Positions 35,236 to 48,600 of a stretch of 64,000 nt of DNA are shown here, one piece after another. Within the stretch, counting starts at the first letter, position 1. Every line of letters begins with the position of its first letter. Origin of the DNA: Watersipora subatra (Eukaryota; Bryozoa; Gymnolaemata; Cheilostomatida; Watersiporidae); the NCBI RefSeq assembly GCF_963576615.1, contig NC_088709.1, positions 19,299,243 to 19,363,242 on the forward strand, in the 5' to 3' direction. The notes under the pieces are model-generated. The model searched no databases, was not told where the DNA came from, and worked only from the letters and a program-made list of their open reading frames with translations. A program made the position numbers and the translations under genes.

Positions 35236-37183
35236 ATAATTGCACACTAGATTGCCAGGGTACTATTTTGTACAGCAATATCAATAGATTCGAGTTTGAG
35301 AAATAAGCTACAGACATCAACGCTATTAAAATTTTAGTTACTAAAGCCTTATTGATTGGTTAATTCAATTGTATTTACACCATCGACATAATTTTATATA
35401 CAAATGGTACCACTTTTTCTCAATCAAATTTTGTTGTAGAAAAATTGGCACAAAGGTGCAAAGGCTATCGTTACACATCAAATCATAGACAGATCAAACC
35501 AAAATACGTAAAGCTGTGCATGTATGAGTAACCTTTCATTGATTATCATCAACAAAATGATGGTTTTTGTAACGTACCAAAATAGAAAAAACGAACAGAC
35601 AGAGATCAGGAATTATTGAGCAAGTTGAACAGATGTGTTTTAAAAGTTGGTAATCTAATAGTATTGCGAAGGAGTAGAAATAGTGAATTGAAGGTTGTAG
35701 TAACAAAGTTTATAAACTGAAACACATGATAGTGGATGTAGTATGTTGGTGTCATAGAATAGAGAATGATGTTTGTCAGATGCATGGCAGGAGAAATATA
35801 TATGGTAAAACCTCAAATGTGGCAGGATAAATACAAATATTCTGGTCATAGTTTACCCAGAATTTGGAAACGTGTAAGATAAATGCAGAATTGAGCAAGG
35901 AAACGTATTCATGTCATAATATAAACCTAATATTTACTATTTCTACTATGAATAATTTATATACAGCAAATATAAATATGAAGTTTCTATGTCTGTTAGT
36001 GGATATAAAAAGAGTTTGGTCGCTTGAGACTCCAGCAGATGTTATAATGAGTGTAACCGGCTGTTAATCCTAAAGCTTGTGACAGATTTGCAGCCACAAT
36101 TGTTTCCCATTTATTGGACTTCTCTTAGCCAAATAAAAAAAATACATTGATATGTGTGTAGCTCAGAGAAAAGGAGGTATCATACCTTTTATGATATGAT
36201 ACCTTTTACTCATAAAAGATGATCTATGATGATCTATGATCTTCAATATTCGTCTGGCAGTCATATCAGATGAATTTTGAAGGTTTGTCTCTATGGGTGA
36301 CTTCATGAACTTAGCTAGTTGTATAACTTATACCAAGGACAGGACTTGCTCACATTATTCAAGGAAAAAAACAAGCAATCCACTAAAAGCAATAGACCAT
36401 CAATTCCTCTTTCGTGAACCTGTTTAAACACACTAGGTTGTTTTCTAACTATACAATTGTTTCCAAGTAAAACTCATAAACGCTTATGCAGCTGACCCCA
36501 CTGTTTTGGACTTCACCTCCCCGAACTTTCAATTGTTCGAAAACATCCATGGTCTGTACAAGTGTCCAATGCAGTCCAAATTTGTCCGAAGAATGACAAC
36601 ATTGCCTGATAAGTGGCTGTCTTGATAGACGACGCAAGCTATGCCTGCGCATGGATTTTCCACAAGAGCATTATTACTGCGATTAATATTATACTGTACC
36701 CTTTTGCAGATATAATCATATTTTAATCTCTCATTTAATGTTGTATATGAATATTAATACTATATTTTAGGCTAGAAGTATGTGTATGAGACAACAGGCT
36801 GTTTAATGTACAGTAGCCACTTTTCAATTTTTGGACATTTTCAATCCCCAAAAAATGGTCTAGTCTGTATTAGTCTGAACAAATGAGAGTTGTTTGTAAG
36901 ATTACTAGGCACTTTATGAGTGACTAGCCAGTAGTCGAGTGTCCATTCCTGCACTGCTACAGATAATCTACTTCCCTAGCATTATGCACCTGCATGTAGC
37001 TGTAATGTAATACACGTATACATTGTGTGTCACTCACAGCATCTCTATGTCTGAGCTCCCTTGGTTTGACAACTTCGCTGCTTAATGAGCTGGTATATTT
37101 ATTTTTAATCTAAATCTCAACTTCAGGGACTACTGGTCATCCACATAACTAATAGTTCATTGTTAACACCGTTACTCTGTCAA
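35236..37183. other. Sequence inserted in or unique to the B' locus
   Basis: This stretch has no counterpart in gene B between exons 1 and 2. I see a short dyad-rich patch near 36175-36240 (TATCATACCTTTTATGATA) and no gene. Confidence 0.4.
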
Positions 37184-37690
37184 GGGTTAAGGCATGTGAG
37201 AGTTATGAAAGGTTCAGACCTGATGATGTCATAATAGTGACCTTCACTAAAACAGGTATGAAGTAGGATCTTTGTTTGTTCTACTACTGTTATTGTTTGG
37301 CAACACGATTAACGGTCTTTGATGAACGGTCTTTGATGAATGCATTGTGTTCAAATTTTCGTGCACTACTGCATGTCATTCATTAGACTCATATTCTAAA
37401 CCATTGCACTGTCTAGACAATGCCTAATTGTTTAGAGTGTTTGACCTTCAATGAGGTTGTTACACTTGAGATGAACTCACACTTTTTGCTAAAAAAAAAA
37501 CTTTTTATGTACAGAAGCTCAGAAAAGTCTGTGTACGTCGTCTATCTCCGTTTGTACGCTGAGTAATTCTCTGTATGTCTACAGATAAAATAAAAACTGT
37601 CATCTGTTTATGCAAAAGTCTGTAGTGGGGCAAGATCATGACCTTTATGCTGTACTGTTGCTATAGTGATGTATTGTAAAGAGGCCTTTA

Positions 37691-39364
37691 TTTCGGCCAG
37701 TCTAGGACTCGGCCAGGTTAAAAGTTTAGCCTTTTTTTATGTCGCCAACTTTGCAAGTGCTTGCGATAAGAAGTCGTAGCAATAACATGTTGTTATGTGT
37801 ATCCATAGATGAATGTATGTATCATTCTATTGTTGTTGTCTTACTCTTGTTTAGAATCATTAGGTTATTATCATTTGTGCTTGAGATTAGCTGTAAGTGT
37901 GTTATGTAGGTCTTTGTGGTTTCAGTGTATTGTAATTACTTTTTTGTCTAGTTAGATACTTTGAGTAATTGGGATGTAATACCTCTGTGTTCTTTTTCTG
38001 TGATTGCATAACCTTCTTTTCCTTTCTCTTATATATTTGTACTGTGCCAGATCAGTGATGGGATTCTAATACAGGTGCTCAGTTGTACAAGTCGTGTTGC
38101 TCACTTACTGGAAATCTTAACCTCAAGCTATGTCAGCGATTAAAACTTGTAGGAGTTACAGATATAACGACAATAAAACTATCAGATTTAATCAAACCTA
38201 ATCTTATACCAAGTCTGGTATAGGTATATTAGATTGGGGCAGCCTCCATGCTAAGAAGACAACTTCCCATTAAATGATGACATGCTAAATATTGGTGTCT
38301 ATGAACACTAGTCACTACAATGTTTGCTAGATGCTAGACTTAGTGCCATACATTCTGATTGCTGCCATACATTACAGAGTTGTTGTTACGCACTCAGCAA
38401 CTAATATCAGGTTTGCTAAAGAACCAGCATCATCTTGGAAGAATATATATAATGTTTCAGCTGATCCATTTCAACATGTCACTTTGTACATTTGCTCTCA
38501 TTTCATCAAGGGCATATAGAAATCCCACTTCTTTGTAACATTGTAGAAGTCACAGCCAAACAATTCTTGTAGCTATCAAGATATGATTAGTGTGTTACCT
38601 CATTTGACAGTACACTATAGTGTAGTGTTAACACAAAATTATTGTACTCAGAAGGAAGAATGTGGACAGGTTAAATAATCAAGTACAAGTCAGAGTACAC
38701 GTGCCTGCTCAACAAGTGATCTGTTTCTAAACTAGCATTAAGAGCACAACTCCAACATTGCTTCCTTGTCAGCTCATAACAGTACAGTTTAGGTTTTGAA
38801 TCTCCCATCACATAAATGACCTAATTTTGAGCTCTAAAATTAGTTATCACTTTCAGGTAGAGTTAGAGTTGTGTTATCTTATGCTCAGATGAATAAGGTG
38901 TATTTTGTTGATAATGAAAGCTATATTTAACAACAGATACGAAGGACAGCTTTTAACTCTTTCGCTATGCAAAGCCTTTATAACGACTCTTATATAGCAT
39001 TTATTTTGCCGGAAAGTCTTTATTACGGCTCATCTTATTACTGATACGACAACATTGGTCACAGATCACAGAGTTAGCAAATTCGCCCATAAACTTACAA
39101 CAATACATTTATGATATTGGGTTATCATTTTGCCAAAAAAATGAACCAGTTAGTTTTCTTCTTTTTTTGAATAATATTGAGAAGTTTCCCAAGTTTTACT
39201 TTCAGTTTTCAAAATTGGGCAACATAATTCTGATAACTGTACTTTTATGTCAGAGAATGAGGGTCTGTGTTTCAGTTAAGCTGCAAAAATGATGGCTTTT
39301 CCTTTTAGAGCCAGTTTAGCTGAATTAAAAAAATATTAAACATGGCTTTTATTTGTCAAATGCA
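37691..39364. other. Spacer between B' and gene C, nothing recognised
   Basis: Converging-gene spacer. No exon, transposon terminus or tandem array is supported on either strand. Confidence 0.45.
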
Positions 39365-39370
39365 TTTATT
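39365..39370 (-). terminator. Candidate polyadenylation signal of gene C
   Basis: TTTATT on the plus strand reads AATAAA on the minus strand, about 305 bases past the gene C stop (39676). It is a plausible signal but not verified. Confidence 0.35.
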
Positions 39371-39675
39371 CTTGTGCAGGATTCTTTGCTGATTTCAAAA
39401 AACTTAAAATCATAAGATCAAAAGTCTATGAAAGAAACTTTAGGTTTTACAGTAAAACTACCAAGTGTACGTCAGCAAAATCTTTTCAGTGAAAATTAAA
39501 TCCATTCAAACAAGCAAAAGATTTTATAGTGAAAGAGTTAATCATTCATAGCGTTTGCTGTTTTTTGGCCACAGGCTTGGCTAATAACATGAAATTAAGT
39601 AAATTCAAACTAATATAAACTGGCATCTATAAATGCGTAAGAAAAGCAAGAGCTTTTTAGTTGGCATATTCTCAT

Positions 39676-42600
39676 CTATTCATAGCACATCGGTAGATCC
39701 TCCAATCCTTCCATCTCTCGCTGGATCCATTCATCCATCATCTCATTCTGTTCTACAGTCAACTCTGATTTCCATGAACCAACTTTACCTGAATGACAAA
39801 GATTTGAGTTTGGCTACATTGTTTTTAACAAGACTAGCTATCCGTGAGACAATAATTACAACTTTGAAATGATCAGTTTACCCCAAACTACTCATAGCTA
39901 TACCATGTATCAGCAATGAGACATGTTAAAGTCACAAATTATAAACAGTATTTCAGCGCTATTCACAGGATAAAATGGTTTCAGAAAGTATCCGTAATCT
40001 CTCTAACGTCTGTTCATTCCACTCAATCAATAACAAATCAATCAATTCAATCAACAACAGAGCTTGCAGAAACCATTAAGTCTGTTATGTTGGACAACCG
40101 ATGAATTTAAACCATGCCTTATTGAGAGCTCTGTTTGCGCTACCGTGGATTTTTAAATAGTACATTTGCTTTTCAAGTGAGAAGCCAGAATTTTGTACAC
40201 TGATGAATTTTATTATAAGAGTATTTCATTTATTTCTTAACATGTGTATATGTTGACAGCATTTGAGACATCTGGTGGTAAACAATGGTTCTAAGCTGGG
40301 CAAATATGAAGAACAAGAAAACTAATTGCCTTTTACAAGAGTAAAGTTAGCCAGAGACCTCAAGGACATTTATATAACACCTTGACCTTCACACCTAAAT
40401 TTCTGACAGTATTTATTCGATTGTCACCAATGAAATGGTCGATAGCATATAGGTTAATGTATGGTAAGATCGCTGTCTGACCTAGACTCACCGAAATAAT
40501 TAGGCAACAAGTGTGCAAACTATATGATATATATCATGCCATACATATTATATATGATACGATATAGAGACAGTCATGTAATGATGAATTTTTAGCTTAA
40601 AGAAAAGATGCGATAATAAAATAGCATAACTCATCATGAAATATACTTTAACAAGTGATAATACCAGGGAGTATGTAGGAATTTGTGTACATGGAGAGAT
40701 AATTCGAAACATCTCTAAACAAGTCATCACTTTTTGTTACAAATAAGTTAGTTATTAAACACTTGCATACATCCTATAATGAAAATAAAATGTCCACTTA
40801 GCAGACTAACCAGCAAACAACAGATTGGGGTTTAATTTCCAAACTGGGTCACAAGCAGTGAAAAAAATGACATCCAATTGCCTTTAGCAACTGGGTATGT
40901 CTCCAGCTGTTGAGGCTCTCTTGTCACTAGACTTAGACATGTCTAGCCAAAGTCACAAAACCATTGTTGGTGCAGGAATGCTCCTAAAACACCCACAGCC
41001 TTTGCTTGCATTACGCTCAGCAGACAGCGCAGTCAGCCTTTTCAGGATTCCTCACACATCATAACTAGCATTAAGGTCTATACTAGTAAGTTGGTAATAC
41101 ATCTTAGGGATAAAAAGAACGCAACTAGGTCATCAATTGCTAAGCCAGACATTCACTAACCTTTCCTGTATACAGGATGATTCTTTCCTCTCTCTTGTTT
41201 CTTGTTCTCAAAAGTGCTGGCAGCTACGACAGCGTCCAGTTGTCGTGGTGTTATTTTAATATTAAGGAATTCAGCTATTCTCCTTACATTTTCTTTCAAG
41301 TTCTGTAAAAATAGACACTCAGCTATACATCAAATTAAACTAAGCAGAGCCTTGTCTAACATTCATCTCACGCATGAATGTAATACAGAGTAAATGGAGG
41401 TTACAGAATATCTAAGGAGACAAAACACAGACATACTGTGGACGTAGTCTTAGTAAACTATGTGTTGGAATCACCTGCTTTGAGCTTCCAATGGATTATG
41501 TTTGAAAATTTTCACTGAAATGATTACGTAAGTATTAAGCTACATGTAAATAGGTGGCCAAGTTATACAAGCTTCAAGGTTATACATGTATAAGCTGGAT
41601 ATTTGAAGTTATCTGCTCTTTTCTTCAAGGATAATTTTAGCCTGGTTCCAGTCTTTAGCAGCAGGTTCACTTTAATCATGGTTATCTCAGTTCTTAAAAA
41701 AGTTTTTTTTAAATATTTTACATTTTAGGGCTGTCCTTCATAAGATCATGAATATTATCGCTACGCAAGTCGTAATCAAAGTTGCAACCAAAAGTAAGCT
41801 GAAACTCAATATTTTTAGAGACAGATAACCAAATAACTCAGCTATCACATACAATACATTATCACACATGATGCTACAGTATATAGGACAGGTAGCGCCT
41901 TTTCCTTATCTGATACTACAGCATTAAAAAGACGACTCCGAAACTGTAAGCTAACCATTATATTCTAACCAACAAAACTCCATTAATGACCAACACACTG
42001 AGGTTGAAAACCAAAGAGGCATGAAACAGATACTTTGGGCTATTTCTGGGTGCAAACCAGATGTCTTTGTAGCAACATGCTACCACTGAATCCTTATGTT
42101 TTTCTAGACTGATAAACATGCATCATTCCAAATTTCATGTAAAGGAGGTGAGAGGTAAAGCAAGAGTTCTCGAAAAAGAATTATATTGTGTGACTTACAG
42201 ATCTCTTCTGTAAGAGTCTAATTACAGGTGCGTCAATATATTTTGTTAAACTAGCATAAAGCTACATGAATATGCCCTTTATTCTATTCTATGCTATGCT
42301 CTGCTATGCTTAGCTGAATGCTAAGCTGTATGACTTATGAAATCAATATGAGGCTACAATTGGTCAATAGCTATACTAACCTATCAAACAACAGAAGCTC
42401 ATGAGATAATTTTCCGTGGTTAAAGAGGGCTATGTAGAAGTAGTATTGCTGTTTCACATCTTCTACACAAGAATAACTTTGGGAGAGGAGATAATGTAGC
42501 AGTAGTATTGCTGTTTCACACCAGCTACACAAGAATAACTTTAGGAGAGAAGACAATGTAGAAGTAGCATTGCTGTTTCACATCTTCTACACAAGAATAA

Positions 42601-45600
42601 CTTTGGGAGAGGAGATAATGTAGCAGTAGTATTGCTGTTTCACACCAGCTACACAAGAATAACTTTAGGAGAGAAGATAATGTAGAAGTAGTATTGCTGT
42701 TTCACACCAGCTACACAAGAATAACTTTGGGAGAGAAGCTAATTGGTAAACTAACCATCTCAGTTTAACATACAACTGCAGAGCTGATTTCTATACAAAA
42801 TACATGTAGGCCTACTTAGGGACAAAATAAACCGCTCATATATTCAACACCAATTAGCTTTATCTACTGTAGAAAGCTGTTTAAGAAATCCCTGCTGCCT
42901 AATATTTGTCTTACTGTTTCAATGAGTCATTTCAACTCTTTCTCTATGGGAACTGACAAATTTAATATAATTTTTAAAAATAAGCAAATGTTTTTAGTAA
43001 AGAGATCGTCGGAAAATTTTTAGTCAAAATATGTATCTACATCTACTTAGGTGGTGTCAGGAAGCCTTTTACAAATATATATGAACTAAAGATGCTTTGT
43101 TTTTTAAAATATATATGTTAGCTGAATACCTGGTATTGCAGAAGTAATAAAAAAGTTGTTGCACAGAAAATTTATTTTTATTCAGCATACAACATTTACC
43201 ATTCTAACTTTTGAATGAAGGTGTTTGTTTATTTCTGTGTGTGTCCTGCCAATGCGTAAATGGAATATTCAAACGCTCAAGGCATAGCTAAAACAAATAG
43301 TTGGAAAAAAAATTTTACATCTCATGCTACACAAGTCAAATCCCTCCAAGTCACCCCTTAATATAAAGAGTCACAACCTGCATACTGTTTTGTGCCACCA
43401 TAAAGGAAAAATCAACCGTTCACTTCGCTTTTCTACTTACAATCTGATTGGTTTACAATATTGTGAGGTCACTTGATATGACTAACGTGCTGAATATGTA
43501 CTAGTTTTTGACTTTGACTACCATCATTATCTTGTATTTATATATAGCTGTTGTCATACTCTTTGTTCATATTGACTTACTCACCTGTTATGTAATTGTT
43601 ATGTAATATTCCTTTTACTCTCTTGTCTCACTTATGTAGTAAGTCAGTTGCTGTTTAGCTTTCAAATATACAAGACTAACAGGTTATGGGCCCAGGCAGG
43701 CGAACAAAGAAGCTGTACATGAGTTTGATACCAGAAAAAGGGTGATCGGCTATTATACTGACTGACCAACGACTGGTGAACCAGGAGTTTAACAATTGAT
43801 ACCATGAACAGTGAAACAAGCACTACTGAACCAGAACATAGATTCTACCTCTCATTCTACAATGGATAGTGATAAATGGACAATAGATAAGTTGGACAGT
43901 CAGAACTATCAGACATGGAAGTTCCAGATGAAACACATTTTGCTGCTAAAGGATCTATACGATATCGTGGATGGTACTGAGAAAGCACCAGAAGGTTCAG
44001 CTGATCAAGCGCTGAAAACTGCTTTTAAATCCAGGTATCGTAAGGCTTTCTCAATAATTGCTCTATCTGTTAGTACTGAACTTTTCTACTTAATAACAGA
44101 TACAGAAGCACCTGATGTAGCATGGAAGCGGCTGCAAAACCATTTTGAACGTAAAAATGACAATGGCTGTGTAGGCAATGAATTTACATTTATCACTCAT
44201 CATAGCAATACATCTTCATTGCACTGTAGCTCATCCTGGCTAATTGACTCGGGAGCATCGTGTCATATGACACCTAACAGGGAAAGTTTTAATAGCTACA
44301 AGAAGCTAGAACAAATAGCAATGGTCAGCCTAGGTGATGGTCGAACAGTTGAAGCTGTGGGAGTTGGTGTTGTGAAAGTGATGCTAAAGCTCAATCGTAG
44401 AGTTCAATGTGCATCTGCATTTTACAATGTGCTTCATGTCCCTCAGCTAACAAGCAGTTTATTTTCAGTTCGAGCTGCCACTCAGAAAGGCTACATTGTT
44501 CAGTTCGGCCATACTCGATGTTGGATTAAGGATGCTAGTGGTCGAGTTAGGGCCATGGGATCACTAGCTAATAAGCTGTTCAGTCTAGACTGTGTACAAA
44601 CTGAAACTCAATATGCAAACACTGCTAGCGCAGAGATTTGGCATCAACGTCTAGTACATGTGAATAGCACTACTCTGAGAAAACTGAGTAAAGGAAATAT
44701 AGTCTGTGCTACAAGCTTACCTGCAATAGATATTTCTTTTTGTGAAGGCTGTGCTGAAGGAAAGATGACTCGTAAACCCTTCAAACCTGTGGGAGATATC
44801 AAGGCTACCCAGAAGCTGGAACTAGTGCATTCTGACGTTTGTACAATGGAAACAGAATCAATTGGAGGTAGCAAATACTTTGTTACCTTTATAGACGATT
44901 TTTCTAGATGCTGTGCTGTGTATTTTCTTAAAAACAAATCTGAGGTACCTGAGAAGTTCAAAGTGTTTGAAGCACATACAATCAACCAATCTGGAAAAAC
45001 CATTAAAACACTGAGATCAGATAGAGGTGGTGAATACTTGTCTCAAGAATTTACCGACTACTTGAAATCTAAAGGTATTCATCATGAACTCACATCAGCT
45101 TACTCACCGGAACAAAATGGTGTTGCTGAGCGAATGAATAGAACTCTGTGTGAAGCAGCACGTTCAATGTTGTGCCATGCTAAATTGTCAAAGCAATACT
45201 GGGCTGAGGCCATTTCTACTGCTGCCTACGTTAGAAATCGGCTTCCTACTTCCTCACACAAGAATGATCTCACACCGTATGAGAAGTGGTATGAACGCAA
45301 ACCCAACATAGACAATCTAAGGGTGTTTGAATGTATTGCTTATGCTCATGTTCCAGATCAACTGCGACAGAAACTTGACAAGAAGTGCCAGAAGCTAAGG
45401 TTTATAGGATACAGCAAACAGTCAAAGGCATACCGCCTGCTTGATGAATCGACTGGTAAAGTCACTACTAGGCGAGACGTGGTATTTGATGAAACAAACT
45501 TTACAAATACCGTTAAACCATCATGTGACCAATATACAAAGCAGAAATCTATTCTTGTTGAACATTCAGTAAATGAACAAACAACTCCAAACCTATCTGG

Positions 45601-48600
45601 ACAATGCACTGGTGAAGGGCAACAGCGACGCATATCTGCTCGCGAACGTAGACCTCCGGTTCGCTATGGAATTGATGAGTATGTAAGCCAGGCTCAACAC
45701 GTCGCTCATCAAGCTGGTCACATAATTGAACCAGAGACATTCTCAGAGGCAAAACAAAGCTCTCAACATAAGGAATGGATAGAAGCTGCTAGGTGTGAGT
45801 ATCAGTCACTGATAGATAATAATACCTGGAATCTTACAGAGTTACCTCAAGGACGTAGTGCTGTTGGATGCATCGAGGTGACGGAACTGTAGAGCGATTC
45901 AAAGGTCGTCTAGTGGCTAAGGGTTATTCACAGCAGCATGGAATAGACTATCATGAGACATTCTCACCTGTTGTTGGTTTTGCAACAATTCGTACGCTAC
46001 TGGCATATGGTCTTAGTCGCAACATGTACATTCATCAAATGGACGTTGTAACTGCTTTTTTGAATGGCAGACTTGATGAAGAAGTCTACATGTCTCAACC
46101 AGAAGGTTTTATTAAACCTGGATCTGAACATCTTGTGTGTAAACTCAACAAGTCTATTTATGGACTGAAGCAATCCCCTAGATGCTGGAATCTTGCTCTA
46201 GATAGTTTTCTGAAGTCTATAGATTTTTGTCAGTCCACTACTGACCCATGTGTATATGTTAGGGATAGCAATTCAGGCATCAAAACTATAATGGCTGTAT
46301 ACGTTGACGATCTCATTATAATGAGTGATGATGATGCATCATTAATGCAAGTGAAGCATGCTCTCTCAAATCAGTTTAAAATGAAAGACTTAGGACCACT
46401 GCACTATTGCTTGGGAGTTAATATTGATCAACACGAATCTTCAATATCTCTAGATCAACAGTACTATCTCCAGCAAGTCATCAATCGCTTTGGTATGCAA
46501 GACTCAAACCCGGTATCCACACCTGCAGACATAAATGTTAAACTCATAAAAAATGATGGAATCAGTAAGCCTGTAGATTCAAAAAAGTATCAAGCAATGG
46601 TTGGTTCACTTTTATATGCTTCAGTTGCAACACGTCCAGATATAGCACAAGCAGTAAGTAAAGTGTCAAAGTACAACTCATGTCCAACAGAAGCTCATCT
46701 TACTGCTGTAAAGCGAATCATACGCTATATCAAAGGAACACTGACAACTAAACTTTGCTACAACAAGTCAGATGAAGCTAAAGTCATCGGTTATTCCGAT
46801 GCAAACTGGGCTGGAGACTTAGATAATCAATCTTCTACTTCAGGTAATGTGTTTCTAATGTCAGGTGGAGCTGTAAGCTGGCAAAGCAAACGTCAAAATA
46901 CTGTAGCCGTCTCAACGGCAGAAGCTGAATACGTCTCGTTATTTCATGCAACACAAGAAGCAATGTGGTTACATAAGTTACTCAATGACATTGATGGCAA
47001 GGATGCTCATATGCCTACAACATGCATGGTTGACAATCAAGCAGCAATCGCTATAGCTAAGAACACCGCAACAAAATCCCGAACAAAACATATTGACATC
47101 AAATATCACTTTCTGAGAGAAGCTGTTGCAAATGGACACATTCTTATTAAATACTGTCCATCCGCTGATATGACTGCCGATATCTTAACTAAACCCCTAT
47201 GCAGAGACCGCTTTTTAGTACATCGGCAGAACATGGGGCTAACAGATTAATAAGTGTGCATGACAAAACTATGTGGGAGTGCTGAATATGTACTAGTTTT
47301 TGACTTTGACTACCGTCATTATCTTGTATTTATATATAGCTGTTGTCATACTCTTTGTTCATATTGACTTACTCACCTGTTATGTAATTGTTATGTAATA
47401 TTCCTTTTACTCTCTTGTCTCACTTATGTAGTAAGTCAGTTGCTGTTTAGCTTTCAAATATACAAGACTAACATAACGTACACTCAAAGCGCAAGAGGAA
47501 ATGCTTGAGTAAAGGAGTAAATGCCACCTTACCTTTGTCATGTCTTCATATTGTAAACTGAGTAAATATGGTTGGTTTCTGTTTGGATACAACTCTCTGA
47601 GGTGCCTCATATAGCTGCCGTGAATCACTGTAATTGTACAAATACAGTTGGCACTTTCAATAAATAAAAATATTTCGAGTATAGTTACCAATTTAGGTTT
47701 CTCAGTTGGGAAGAGCTCTTTATTAAGACCTACTTAAAAACGCAAAAGGTATGCATTAACATCAATTTGTGAATTTTATAACCAGAGCTCTAAGTATATT
47801 GTCAGCCTTGGCTTCAAATGTTAATTTTACAGTCTGGTATTATAGTGCCCCACTATTTATATCATATATTGATGTATTTAACACTCTTTTTTTTGGCAAT
47901 TTCTTATAACTACTGTTTCCGATTTTAGTTAGTCAGCTTTAGTGTTTTCATTAGGCATCCTTTTTGTTAATTAATGTTTAGTGAGTAATTGTGAAGTCCT
48001 TTAATATCTGCCGAATCAGCCGTATCAGCCGAATTAATCGTATCAGCTGTATCGGCCGCCCTCTGACAATATCGACTAGCATCTGCTAACTTTATCACAC
48101 ACTAGCGGAATGGCAGAGGTTGAATTGGTATTAAAAATTAGCTTATAAGCAGTGATAGCAATGCCACATTCATAAATAGAAGAATGTAGCGTATTTTCAC
48201 CCGCATAGCAACATATATCGGCCAATGATTTCATTAAGGTCGTGTGTGGCTTAATCTGTAAGGGAATTGACTGGTAAACGAGAGGTTCTGAGATTAAATA
48301 CTTTGCGATAAGAATTATTCTTTCCGAGATTTAAATAGCTACAGCCGGATATACTGAATGATAGACAAAATTGGAGATTTATATATATGTAAATAAGGAA
48401 CCCCCAACTTTAAAGCAAGACAGGTTCAGTACTAAGAATGGCCAGAGATAACGATCTGACATATTAAATCTGTTTCTAATATATATATTCACTCTTGCAA
48501 GTACACAGTTGAGTAGAAGAAGTCAAGCAGTTCTGTCTTCAATAAAGATATAAACAAGTATCAGTATCCTTCCACTATAATTGTATATTCTAAGATTTTG

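Larger units (their letters stand above)
34200..37690 (+). pseudogene. Partial sulfotransferase pseudogene B' (duplicate of gene B 5' end)
   Basis: The block 34200-34850 matches the upstream region, leader and exon 1 of gene B (12480-13150). The block 37184-37690 matches the 3' half of exon 2 and the start of intron 2 (14071-14965). Exon 1 (34711-34798) keeps the 88-nt length and GTAAGT donor, but CGG has become the stop TGA after QVF. The TATA box reads TGTAAAA. Exon 2 starts abruptly at about 37184 and ends with TFTKTG at 37255 instead of TYPKTG, so the PAPS loop proline is lost. No exons 3-8 follow. About 2.3 kb of unrelated sequence with a SINE separates the blocks. It cannot make a sulfotransferase. 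Confidence 0.88.
43488..47473 (+). mobile_element. Copia LTR retrotransposon, young but internally deleted
   Basis: A 3986-bp element with two 194-bp LTRs (TGCTGAA...ACTAACA) and a perfect 5-bp target duplication TAACG (43483-43487 and 47474-47478). The LTRs differ at one base that I can see (CATCATT against CGTCATT), so insertion is recent. The gene order protease-integrase-RT-RNase H defines Copia. A purine stretch GTGGGAG (47273-47279) precedes the 3' LTR. It sits in gene C intron 6 in antisense orientation, about 59 bases downstream of the exon 6 donor. Confidence 0.97.
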
